Shown here: in pieces, positions 1 to 6,525 of the stretch
Numbering within the stretch: position 1 is the first letter of the stretch
Layout of the letters: each line of letters begins with the position of its first letter
Assembly: GCA_021826765.1 (NCBI GenBank)
Contig: JAKAYK010000043.1
Span: 1-7,917 of the forward strand
DNA from: Thermoplasmata archaeon
GTDB taxonomy: Archaea; Thermoplasmatota; Thermoplasmata; Thermoplasmatales; Thermoplasmataceae
Direction of reading: 5' to 3'
DNA: 7,917 nucleotides
Notes under the pieces: generated by a model
Seen by the model: only the letters and a program-made list of their open reading frames with translations
The model's database searches: none
Told to the model about the DNA's origin: nothing
Program-made: the position numbers and the translations under genes

Positions 1-1466
1 TGGAGGCAAACAGTGCGGGCCTTATTTCAGGAATGAAGGATCTTGGCGGAGGGGGCCTTTCAAGTGCCGCAGGAGAGATGTGCCTTGCAGGTGAGGCCGG
101 AGGAGAAATCCACCTCGAAAGGGTCCTGCTGAAAGAGTCAAACATGTTTCCATGGGAGATATGGGTAAGCGAAAGCCAGGAAAGAATGCTGTTAAGCGTG
201 CATGAAGATGATGTTGAGAAGATCAGTGAGATCATGGAAAGATGGGACATCGATCACAGCGTGATCGGAAAATCTGTTCCGGGGAAGAGGATGAAGTTAT
301 TCTTTAAGGATAAAATTGTTATGGACCTTCCACTGGAATTCCTTACTTCGGGGCCCATGTATGCAAAGCCATACTTTAACAGAAAAGATGAGATAAAGCA
401 CTGGATTCAGCCACCTGATCCAGATGATTTCAATATGGATCTGGAGCTTTTCCTTACAGATTACAACAATTCATCAAAATTCAATGTTGTGAGGCAGTAT
501 GATTTCACTGTACGAGGGGATACTGTAATCAAACCCATAGTTGGCATGCCAAACAGGGAAACGCACCCTGATGGTGCAGTAATGAGAGTTTCAGACGACG
601 GGTATTACGGATTAGGCATCACATCCGGATGCAACATAAGTGCTATGAATGAAGATCCTTATATTGGAACAATTGCCACCTTATCGAGATCATACACAAA
701 TATCCTTTCTCTTGGGTGCAATCCACACAGTGTGGTTGATTCCCTGAACTTTGGAAATCCTGACAAAATGAAAATTATGTCCCAGTTTGTGGAAAGTGTC
801 AAAGCCATAGGGGATTTCTGCAGGAAAACAACACTCCCGGTGGTTGCTGGAAATGTAAGTTTCTATAATGAACTGGAGGGCAATGATATTCCTCCAACTC
901 CAAACATACTGTTGACAGGTCTGATAAAAGACTACAGGAAAGTCATAACACCTGAGTTCAAGAGTGAGAACAATGCAATACTTGTCGCCGGAAGTTCGAG
1001 TGGAAATCTTGCCGGGGGCCTGTATGCGTCAAAAAGAGGCCTTACTGGAGGGTCACTGGATAGAGTTGATCTGAGCGAACTTTTAAAATTGAAGGAAAGC
1101 ATATTGAAATGCAATGAAGATTCTCTTCTTGAATCTGCTCATGATATATCTACAGGAGGACTTGCAATTGCAATTCTTGAGATGTCATTTGGTTCAGGGA
1201 TAGGTTTCAAAATTGATCTTTCAGGGCATTCTGACGAAAGATTCCTGAACAAAATATATTCCGAATCCGGAAACAGGATTATAATAGAGGTCAGGGAAGA
1301 GAATGTCGAAAAGGTCCTTGAAATATTTGGGGATATGGAGATTTCAAGAATTGGGGCCACAGTGGGCAAAAGGGCTGAAATATGGAATGATGCCCAGAAA
1401 ATGATTGATCTTGAAATATCATATATAAGAAACGTATGGGAACATGGTCTTGACGGGTTGATATAG
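1..1466 (+). CDS. purL: Phosphoribosylformylglycinamidine synthase II, PurL (5' partial)
   Basis: PurL converts FGAR, glutamine-derived ammonia and ATP to FGAM in de novo purine synthesis; in archaea it normally works in the cytoplasm with PurQ and PurS. The reading frame is open to base 3 (the residues before the first Met read EANSAGLISG), so the true start lies outside; judging from small-type PurL length (about 700-760 aa) roughly 250 N-terminal residues are missing. Visible family signatures in order: DLGGGGLSSA (about 39-68), SESQERM (168-188), the second-half motif AGNVSFYNE (846-872) followed by PTPNILLTGL, and SAHDISTGGLA (from 1134), which is the AIRS-type C-terminal ATP/substrate-fold motif. 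No glutaminase domain follows, so this is the small PurL rather than the large PurL-PurQ fusion. It ends with TAG directly abutting the ATG of the next ORF. The identification is firm. Confidence 0.96.
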   Translation, partial: EANSAGLISGMKDLGGGGLSSAAGEMCLAGEAGGEIHLERVLLKESNMFPWEIWVSESQERMLLSVHEDDVEKISEIMERWDIDHSVIGKSVPGKRMKLFFKDKIVMDLPLEFLTSGPMYAKPYFNRKDEIKHWIQPPDPDDFNMDLELFLTDYNNSSKFNVVRQYDFTVRGDTVIKPIVGMPNRETHPDGAVMRVSDDGYYGLGITSGCNISAMNEDPYIGTIATLSRSYTNILSLGCNPHSVVDSLNFGNPDKMKIMSQFVESVKAIGDFCRKTTLPVVAGNVSFYNELEGNDIPPTPNILLTGLIKDYRKVITPEFKSENNAILVAGSSSGNLAGGLYASKRGLTGGSLDRVDLSELLKLKESILKCNEDSLLESAHDISTGGLAIAILEMSFGSGIGFKIDLSGHSDERFLNKIYSESGNRIIIEVREENVEKVLEIFGDMEISRIGATVGKRAEIWNDAQKMIDLEISYIRNVWEHGLDGLI

Positions 1467-1721
1467 ATGGATGATTTGTTTAAACACACAGAATACATAG
1501 AGAGCCACAACATAACGCTGTTCTGCACATACAGGCTGAACTTTGATGCTTCAAGGAACTGCGGAGCAGTTACAGTATATAACGGTAGGGAAATCAATGA
1601 GGAATCCTTTGAGCTGTATATGGAATACCTGGAATGCAATCTGACAGAGGAGCAGATAATGGACAGGATAAAAAAATTGAAAGAAGAAATAAGTTCAGGG
1701 AAACTTGATGTTTCAATCTGA
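1467..1721 (+). CDS. Unrecognised 84-aa protein, cotranscribed with purL
   Basis: I do not recognise this protein. Its ATG follows the purL TAG with no spacer and it uses a different reading frame start set by that stop, so termination-reinitiation coupling is likely; a weak GGTTGAT ribosome-site-like sequence lies at 1456-1462. The product is acidic (about 17 Asp/Glu against 9 Lys/Arg) with three cysteines. The N-terminal half looks strand-rich (ITLFCTYRLNF, then AVTVYNGREI); the C-terminal half looks helical and charged (EESFELYMEYLE, then TEEQIMDRIKKLKEE). No signal peptide, membrane segment or metal-binding Cys pair is seen. Its size matches PurS (about 80 aa), the usual small partner of PurL, but the sequence does not resemble the PurS pattern I know, so that name is not given. 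It runs toward the convergent riboflavin kinase gene, leaving a 15-bp gap; the T-rich stretch around 1748-1756, already inside the opposing gene, might end transcription. Confidence 0.8.
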   Translation: MDDLFKHTEYIESHNITLFCTYRLNFDASRNCGAVTVYNGREINEESFELYMEYLECNLTEEQIMDRIKKLKEEISSGKLDVSI

Positions 1722-1736
1722 TCAGGAAAATATCTT

Positions 1737-2411
1737 CTAAATATCAAATTTTATTTCTACGCTGTCCCCATCCTCCAGGTTCAGTTTTTCTCTCAGATAG
1801 ATATGCGAGATTATTTCCAATACATCCCTGTAAATGGATCTATATGGAAAAATCAAAGCACATTCCACACCTTTAATATTGCACTTGAATGCTTTGACAG
1901 CACCATATGTCCTGTCGTCTGAACTGAACCCTTCTATGAGGATACCCTTCCTTGCCCTGATATGCCTTAGAGTTTTTTCATCGTTATTGTCTACCTTGAC
2001 ATTGAGCGTTCCGGGGTAAGGAATCATGTTAAGTTTTTCATTGAACTGAATAAGGTAGGGTTTCTTTGCAACATAGTATCTACCTTCTCCAAGCCCACTC
2101 TGAACAGTTCCACAAATGGATGTTGATTTTCCGATTCCAAGAATCTGGGAAAGCTCCGCAAATTCTCCATAGAGAATATCAAGCCCTGACTCAGTGATGG
2201 AAATATTCTGATGCCTTCCTGAAATTTTTCTGTCAATAATTCCTTCATTTTCCATTTCAAGAATGAGTCTGGAGGCATTTTGCTGGCTCATTCCAGTGAG
2301 TAAAGCGAGTTCACCGGATGTAATTCTCAGGGTTTTCTCGTCACCCATTTTCTGGGCTATAACCTTCAGGATATGATAATATTTTTCATTGAATTTCTCT
2401 ATCTTCTCCAT
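1737..2411 (-). CDS. ribK: HTH-domain CTP-dependent riboflavin kinase (RbkR type)
   Basis: This enzyme phosphorylates riboflavin to FMN using CTP, the archaeal route to flavin cofactors. Residues 1 to about 90 form a MarR/winged-helix-like DNA-binding domain, with a probable recognition segment around MSQQNASRLILEMENEG (41-57) and a wing near residues 60-72. Residues 97-224 are the RibK (DUF120) cradle-loop barrel: SGLGEGRYYV (105-114, nucleotide-binding glycines), PYPGTLNVKV (131-140), YGAVKAFKC (169-177), DVLEII (196-201) and LEDGD (212-216). The length of 224 aa fits the two-domain form; single-domain RibK proteins are about 130 aa. Two-domain archaeal proteins of this kind have been described as RbkR, a riboflavin-gene repressor that is also the kinase; dual function here is inferred from architecture. 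The ATG is fixed by a strong GGAGG 8 nt upstream. The 5' end overlaps the PIN gene by 13 bp. Confidence 0.93.
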   Translation of the reverse strand: MEKIEKFNEKYYHILKVIAQKMGDEKTLRITSGELALLTGMSQQNASRLILEMENEGIIDRKISGRHQNISITESGLDILYGEFAELSQILGIGKSTSICGTVQSGLGEGRYYVAKKPYLIQFNEKLNMIPYPGTLNVKVDNNDEKTLRHIRARKGILIEGFSSDDRTYGAVKAFKCNIKGVECALIFPYRSIYRDVLEIISHIYLREKLNLEDGDSVEIKFDI

Positions 2412-2767
2412 GTCAACTTCCTCCCGTCTTCAATGTTCAACACTGCTATTCCTTTTTTCATTGCCCTGTCGCACAGTATTCTGTCATTGCTGATAAGTAC
2501 CAGGCTGTTTTTAGTGCATGCATCAAGGACGCAGTCATCGCCAGCTCCTTCACCACCAACAACTTCTATTCCTGAATAAACATTCATTGCAATCTTTGCT
2601 GATAAATTCCTTCCTGAGAGTTTTTCAAGCTCTTCCATTACACATTTGGAAGTAACAAGATTAAACCCCAGGGATTTCACCTCTCCTATGAGGTCTATCT
2701 TCTGCATGACAGAATACATCAGGATGTTTGTATCAGCCAGTGCTATTTTACTTGACAACCTGGGCAA
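2399..2767 (-). CDS. PIN-domain protein, Fcf1/Utp24-like (COG1412 type)
   Basis: A single PIN domain of about 122 residues, a fold of Mg/Mn-dependent RNA endonucleases. The acidic residues expected of the active site are all visible: D12 in ADTNILMY, E45/E46 in CVMEELEKL, D77/D78 in GAGDDCVLD, and D95 in ISNDRIL. The pattern DTN-x-L-Y, then V-x-EEL-x-x-L, then (A/G)DD-x-(I/V)L, then SNDR resembles the archaeal Fcf1-like group, whose eukaryotic relatives cut pre-rRNA at the A1/A2 sites; a role in rRNA or other RNA processing is therefore inferred. A VapC toxin is less likely: there is no adjacent antitoxin gene and the neighbours are translation genes. The start is TTG at 2767, 20 bp inside the aIF2-beta gene, preceded by GAAGGTA 6 nt upstream; another TTG lies three codons further in. 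The 3' end overlaps ribK by 13 bp. Confidence 0.88.
   Translation of the reverse strand: MPRLSSKIALADTNILMYSVMQKIDLIGEVKSLGFNLVTSKCVMEELEKLSGRNLSAKIAMNVYSGIEVVGGEGAGDDCVLDACTKNSLVLISNDRILCDRAMKKGIAVLNIEDGRKLTWRR
2420..2424 (-). promoter_or_regulatory. Strong ribosome-binding site of ribK
   Basis: Read on the minus strand the sequence is GGGAGGAAGTTGAC followed by ATG (2411). GGAGG is complementary to the archaeal 16S 3' end and lies 8 nt from the start. It sits inside the last codons of the PIN gene, so ribK can start independently even though the two genes overlap. Confidence 0.75.
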
Positions 2768-3362
2768 TTGCTGTACCTTCTCTTATCTTCTTGACCTCTA
2801 CCAGAACTGTCTGGCCTTTCTTAGTGCCCGGAACAATTATGGTATATCCGAAGAGTTTGCTTCTTCCTTCACCAGACTTCCCAATTTCAATTATAGTGAC
2901 GGTGTATTTTTTGCCCTCCTCTATCTGGTCCCTGTTTATTGTAAGCTCCCTTGAAGGGCTTATGGGGTGCTGTGCACCACATGCCTTGCATCTGATCACA
3001 TTCACCCTTCCCTCCTTCACAATTTCTGTATCGGGAGAGTTGCACTCATAACATCTGACATATACATTCAGGTACTGCTCAAGTTTTGTATTGAACTCCT
3101 CCTCCGTGACTTTCCTGTTGATTATGAGTCTCCTTCCCTCCACGTTGACGCCAATGCCAAACTCTTTCATGAAGAACTTGGAAACATCCCTGTCATTCCT
3201 GTTTATGATGTCAAGTATGTCCATGAAATTCCTCACAATGGTCTGTTTCCCCTCTTCCATGAGCATGGGTTTTGGAATCTTGAGTCTTTCCTGACTCACT
3301 GTGGATGCAGAAAGTATGTCTGAAGCGTCATTAAGCAATTTTTCATAACTGTCGAAACTCAT
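2748..3362 (-). CDS. eif2b: Translation initiation factor aIF2 subunit beta with C-terminal TRAM domain
   Basis: The beta subunit of the heterotrimeric aIF2 factor, which with alpha and gamma carries Met-tRNAi to the small ribosomal subunit. Residues 1-30 include the N-terminal helix that docks on the gamma subunit; residues 30-95 form the alpha/beta core (KPMLMEEGKQTIVRNF, then FMKEFGIGVNVEGRRLII). Residues 100-135 hold the zinc ribbon with C104-x2-C107 and C125-x2-C128. Residues from about 143 to 204 add a TRAM domain (GKKYTVTIIEIGKSGEG, then IIVPGTKKGQTVLVEV, then GTAIAQVVK), a small RNA-binding beta-barrel. Typical aIF2-beta is about 140 aa; the TRAM extension occurs in some euryarchaea, including Thermoplasma-like and halophilic lineages as I recall. 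The ATG has no ribosome site upstream but has a TATA-like box about 24 bp away, suggesting a leaderless transcript. It is first of three overlapping genes. Confidence 0.96.
   Translation of the reverse strand: MSFDSYEKLLNDASDILSASTVSQERLKIPKPMLMEEGKQTIVRNFMDILDIINRNDRDVSKFFMKEFGIGVNVEGRRLIINRKVTEEEFNTKLEQYLNVYVRCYECNSPDTEIVKEGRVNVIRCKACGAQHPISPSRELTINRDQIEEGKKYTVTIIEIGKSGEGRSKLFGYTIIVPGTKKGQTVLVEVKKIREGTAIAQVVK
2774..2780 (-). promoter_or_regulatory. Likely ribosome-binding site of the PIN gene, supporting a TTG start
   Basis: Minus-strand sequence GAAGGTA followed by CAGCAA and TTG (2767). It partly matches the archaeal GGAGGTGA ribosome site and lies within the last codons of aIF2-beta. 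It favours the first TTG (2767) over the second (2758); no ATG or GTG in frame precedes the conserved ADTN motif after the overlap begins. Confidence 0.5.
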
Positions 3363-3380
3363 GATGGTGTATCATTAATT

Positions 3381-3397
3381 GGTTTATTATGGTTTAT
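3381..3397. repeat. GGTTTAT direct repeat with a 10-bp period
   Basis: GGTTTAT occurs at 3381-3387 and again at 3391-3397, so the copies lie on one face of the helix, overlapping the putative aIF2-beta TATA box and just upstream of the ileS box. It could be an operator for a regulator of this divergent pair, or chance in AT-rich DNA. Confidence 0.5.
3383..3390 (-). promoter_or_regulatory. TATA-like box for the aIF2-beta operon
   Basis: On the minus strand this reads ATAATAAA, centred about 24-25 bp before the aIF2-beta ATG. That spacing puts the transcription start at or next to the start codon, fitting the absence of a ribosome-binding site. The TTTAAA at 3409-3414 is a fallback that would give a leader of about 20-25 nt. 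Confidence 0.45.
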
Positions 3398-3408
3398 CCC
3401 GTCAGTTG

Positions 3409-3417
3409 TTTAAATAA
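3409..3417 (+). promoter_or_regulatory. TATA box (box A) for ileS
   Basis: TTTAAATAA, followed by more AT-rich sequence, matches the archaeal box A pattern. Its centre near 3413 predicts a transcription start about 3437-3440, just past the TTG at 3433 and about 15 nt before the ATG at 3454. This argues for the ATG as the ileS start. The TTTAAA core is palindromic and could also be read toward aIF2-beta. Confidence 0.6.
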
Positions 3418-3441
3418 TTTTATGAGTTAGTTTTGAATACA

Positions 3442-3447
3442 GAGGAG
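3442..3447 (+). promoter_or_regulatory. Ribosome-binding site for ileS, deciding the start
   Basis: GAGGAG lies 6 nt before the ATG at 3454. It is complementary to the archaeal 16S 3' end and falls downstream of the alternative TTG at 3433, so it can serve only the ATG. Confidence 0.6.
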
Positions 3448-3453
3448 AACGAA

Positions 3454-6400
3454 ATGAGTTTTAAGCCCATCAATAATAATAACACCATAAGGAACATATG
3501 GAAGGAAGTTCTGGAATATTGGGAATCTGAGGATATATTCCAGAAAATCATTGAATCAAGGAAAAACTCAAAAAAATTCATATTTCTCGAGGGCCCCCCT
3601 ACAGCCAACGGCAGGCCACATGTGGGGCACGCTCTCACCAGGGCAATGAAGGACACGGCACTGAGATACAAAACAATGAAGGGATACAGCATAGAGAGAA
3701 GGGATGCGGGATGGGACTGCCATGGCCTTCCTGTTGAACTTGAGGCAGAAAAACATTTTGGATTCAAGTCAAAGGATGAAATAGAAAAATTTGGCGTGGA
3801 GAAGTTCAATAAATACTGCAGAGAGAGCGTTTTCAGGTACATAGACGACTGGAATCAGGTAGACAGAAATATAGGGTACTGGATAAACAGGGATTCCGCT
3901 TATGTCACACTCAGGGATGATTATATAGAAAGTGAATGGTGGGCCTTGAAAACGTTATTTGAAAGGAATGACATGTACAAGGATTTCAGGATATCTCCAT
4001 ATTGCCCAAGATGTGAAACCACTCTCAGTTCACACGAACTTGCCCAGGGATACAAAAACGTGAAAGACACATCCATATATGTAAAGTTCAGGCTGAAGGA
4101 TGAGGATAGATATGCACTTGCATGGACAACCACACCATGGACAATTCCTTCAAATCTGCTTCTCGCAGTGAACAGCAGGATAGAGTATTCCGATGTGGAA
4201 TACGAAGGATCCGTGTATATAGTGGCAAGCAATCTTGTCACGAGGATATTCCCCGGGAACCACAGAATACTCAATACATATTTGGGGAAGGAACTTCTGG
4301 GAAAGAGTTATGTCCGGCCAATAGAATTTCTCGATGCAGCAGATAAGGCATGCAGGATAGTTGACGGAAGCCATGTTACACTGGATGAAGGAACTGGAAT
4401 AGTACATACTGCTCCGGCCTTTGGTTCCGATGATTTCGATCTTGGCAAGAAACATGGCACGGGCCTTCTCAACCCGGTAGATGCTCATGGAAGGTTCAAT
4501 GAGAAAAAACTTCCTTGGAACGGCCTGTTCGTGAAGGATGCAGATATCCCCATAGTGAAATATCTCAAGGAGAAGGGGCTTGTGCTGAAAAATGAAAAAT
4601 ACGAACATTCATATCCATTCTGCTACAGGTGTGATACTCCCCTTCTATACTATCCAATAGATGCATGGTTCATCCGGGTTTCGGCCTATTCAAAAGATAT
4701 GGTGGAATACAATTCCAGAGTAAACTGGGTCCCTGAACATCTAAAGAACGGAAGATTTGGAAATTTCATAGAGGATGCGAAGGACTGGAATCTTTCGAGA
4801 AACAGGTACTGGGGAACACCACTGCCTGTTTGGACTTGCGAAAATGGGCACACCAAAGCCATAGGCTCAAAAAAAGAGCTTCTGGAAAACGGAGCAGCTG
4901 AACTTCCACAGGAATTGCACAGGCCCTATGTTGATAATATATTCTTAAAATGTGGAAATTGTGGGGGTATAATGAAAAGGGAACCATTTGTCATTGACAC
5001 ATGGTTTGATTCAGGCAGCGCAACCTATGCAGCCCTCCATTACCCACATGAAAGAACTGAACTCCCTGAACTTCCCATATCTTACATAGCAGAGGCCATA
5101 GATCAGACAAGAGGGTGGTTCTACACACTCCATGCAATATCAACTATGCTTTTCAGGACAAATGCCTTTGAAAACGTTCTATGTGCAGAATTCATACTGG
5201 ATGAAACAGGAAAGAAGATGAGCAAGAGCAAGGGAAATGGCACTCTTGCAATGGAGCTGCTTGACAGGTTTGGGGCAGATTCTTCAAGGCTGTTCTTCTA
5301 CTCAACTGCCGTATGGAAGCCCAAGCCTCTTGTGGAAAAGCTTGTCAGGGAAAACGAAACAAAAATACTCGGCACACTTCTCAATCTTTACAATTTCTTT
5401 GCGTCAAATGCAACTTTGGATGAATATGTGCATAAGGGCATAATGGTCAGTGACAACCTTCTTGACAGATGGCTTCTCTCAAGAATAAACACGACCATAT
5501 TGAATACGTCAAAAGCAATGGATTCATACGAATTTCATGATGCACAGAGACACATAGCAAACCTGATAGAGGAAACATCCAACTCCTATCTGAGGCTTTC
5601 AAGGAGAAGATTCTGGGATTCATCAACTTCACAGGCAAACAAGTTTCCATCTTACAGTGTCCTGTTTAATGCCATAGAGACCCTATGCCTTCTGCTTGCG
5701 CCCATAGCACCTTTCACCACTGAATATATATACAGAAACCTTCATGAAAATTCTCTAAGCGTTCATGCAGCAGCATATCCTGAACCCGATTCCCATATGA
5801 TTAACCCTGATCTGGAAAAGTCCATGGAATCAGCACTCACAGTGCTTGAACTTACACGCAGGGCCAGGCAGTCAGCCGGAATAAAAGGGAGGCAACCTGT
5901 AAAAAGCATTCTGATATACGCTGAAAAAATAACACAGGACGGTATAGATTCAATATCGGAAGAGCTCAATGCGAAGACGATCTCAGTCATAGAGATGAAA
6001 GAAAGGCCTTCAAAACCCATTGCCAGGGTGAATATGTCTGTAGTTGCCCCACTGCTCAAGGCAAACCTTAATGCATTCATCAATCTCGTTGAAAATGCTA
6101 ATCGCAATGGAACATCACACACAATCCTGAAAGAGCATGCGGAGTTCATGGGCACAGCACTTCCCGAAAATTCACTCACTTTCACTGAAGTTCCCGATCC
6201 CGGATATGCCATGGAAAGTGATTCAGGGATAGAAGTATATCTCAACAGGGAAATAGACATGGAGCTGGAGCAGGAGGGGATGAGCAGAGAGATAATAAGG
6301 CGTATACAGATAATGAGGAAGGAACTGAATCTGGAATATGACAGAAAAATAAAAGTATGCGTTGAAGGGGATGAACTCACTGATGCTGTCCTGAAGGGTT

Positions 6401-6525
6401 TTGGAGGAAGGATAAAGGAAGAAACCCTTACAGAAGATCTGGTAAATCCAATGAAAAGAGCCTATGATGCTGAGAAGGAATGGGACATAGATGGAAGGAA
6501 TGTTAAAATTTCAATACTCCTTTGA
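3454..6525 (+). CDS. ileS: Isoleucyl-tRNA synthetase
   Basis: Class Ia synthetase charging tRNA-Ile in the cytoplasm, with hydrolytic editing of valine. Numbered from the ATG (1023 aa, normal for archaeal IleRS): the HIGH-type signature is HVGH at 56-59 within GPPTANGRPHVGH, and KMSKS is at 588-592. The CP1 editing domain shows WTTTPWT (224-230) and GTGIVHTAPAFGSDD (313-327), whose Asp is expected to anchor the amino group of the misacylated residue. Candidate zinc ligands are C184/C187 (CPRC), C390/C393 (CYRC), and C462 with C500/C503 (CGNC). Further family blocks are RNRYWGTPLPVW, DTWFDSGS (515-522) and TRGWFYTLH (552-560). An anticodon-binding helical domain (about 640-790) and a C-terminal region with INREID-like sequence (LNREIDMELEQEGMSREI) follow. 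An in-frame TTG at 3433 would add seven residues, but the GAGGAG site and TATA position favour ATG. Its 3' end overlaps thiL by 15 bp. Confidence 0.97.
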   Translation: MSFKPINNNNTIRNIWKEVLEYWESEDIFQKIIESRKNSKKFIFLEGPPTANGRPHVGHALTRAMKDTALRYKTMKGYSIERRDAGWDCHGLPVELEAEKHFGFKSKDEIEKFGVEKFNKYCRESVFRYIDDWNQVDRNIGYWINRDSAYVTLRDDYIESEWWALKTLFERNDMYKDFRISPYCPRCETTLSSHELAQGYKNVKDTSIYVKFRLKDEDRYALAWTTTPWTIPSNLLLAVNSRIEYSDVEYEGSVYIVASNLVTRIFPGNHRILNTYLGKELLGKSYVRPIEFLDAADKACRIVDGSHVTLDEGTGIVHTAPAFGSDDFDLGKKHGTGLLNPVDAHGRFNEKKLPWNGLFVKDADIPIVKYLKEKGLVLKNEKYEHSYPFCYRCDTPLLYYPIDAWFIRVSAYSKDMVEYNSRVNWVPEHLKNGRFGNFIEDAKDWNLSRNRYWGTPLPVWTCENGHTKAIGSKKELLENGAAELPQELHRPYVDNIFLKCGNCGGIMKREPFVIDTWFDSGSATYAALHYPHERTELPELPISYIAEAIDQTRGWFYTLHAISTMLFRTNAFENVLCAEFILDETGKKMSKSKGNGTLAMELLDRFGADSSRLFFYSTAVWKPKPLVEKLVRENETKILGTLLNLYNFFASNATLDEYVHKGIMVSDNLLDRWLLSRINTTILNTSKAMDSYEFHDAQRHIANLIEETSNSYLRLSRRRFWDSSTSQANKFPSYSVLFNAIETLCLLLAPIAPFTTEYIYRNLHENSLSVHAAAYPEPDSHMINPDLEKSMESALTVLELTRRARQSAGIKGRQPVKSILIYAEKITQDGIDSISEELNAKTISVIEMKERPSKPIARVNMSVVAPLLKANLNAFINLVENANRNGTSHTILKEHAEFMGTALPENSLTFTEVPDPGYAMESDSGIEVYLNREIDMELEQEGMSREIIRRIQIMRKELNLEYDRKIKVCVEGDELTDAVLKGFGGRIKEETLTEDLVNPMKRAYDAEKEWDIDGRNVKISILL

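Larger units (their letters stand above)
3363..3453. promoter_or_regulatory. Divergent promoter region between aIF2-beta and ileS
   Basis: This 91-bp AT-rich stretch is the only true intergenic region in the window. It must carry the start signals for the aIF2-beta/PIN/RibK unit on the minus strand and for ileS on the plus strand. It contains two TATA-like boxes and a 10-bp-phased direct repeat, listed separately. I see no RNA gene or riboswitch-like fold in it. Confidence 0.75.

Noticed and set aside
1467..1721. Naming the 84-aa ORF PurS
   Set aside because: Size and position fit, but the sequence lacks the PurS pattern I know, so only an unrecognised call is justified.
1139..1747. 202-codon open frame on the minus strand opposite purL and the 84-aa ORF
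   Set aside because: It is antisense to a well-conserved purL region, has serine/isoleucine-rich low-information content typical of antisense frames here, and no recognisable motif or start signal.
2399..2767. PIN protein as a VapC toxin of a toxin-antitoxin pair
   Set aside because: No small antitoxin-like gene is adjacent; it overlaps aIF2-beta and ribK, and its motifs fit the Fcf1-like group better.
2646..3323. Several plus-strand frames opposite aIF2-beta and the PIN gene
   Set aside because: All are antisense to clear coding motifs (zinc ribbon, TRAM, PIN acids) and encode no recognisable protein.
3363..3453. tRNA, small RNA or riboswitch in the divergent intergenic region
   Set aside because: The 91 bp are AT-rich without a stable stem-loop or conserved RNA motif; promoter elements explain it.
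5763..6380. 205-codon open frame on the minus strand inside ileS
   Set aside because: Serine-rich antisense shadow of the conserved IleRS C-terminal region, with no ribosome site or family resemblance.
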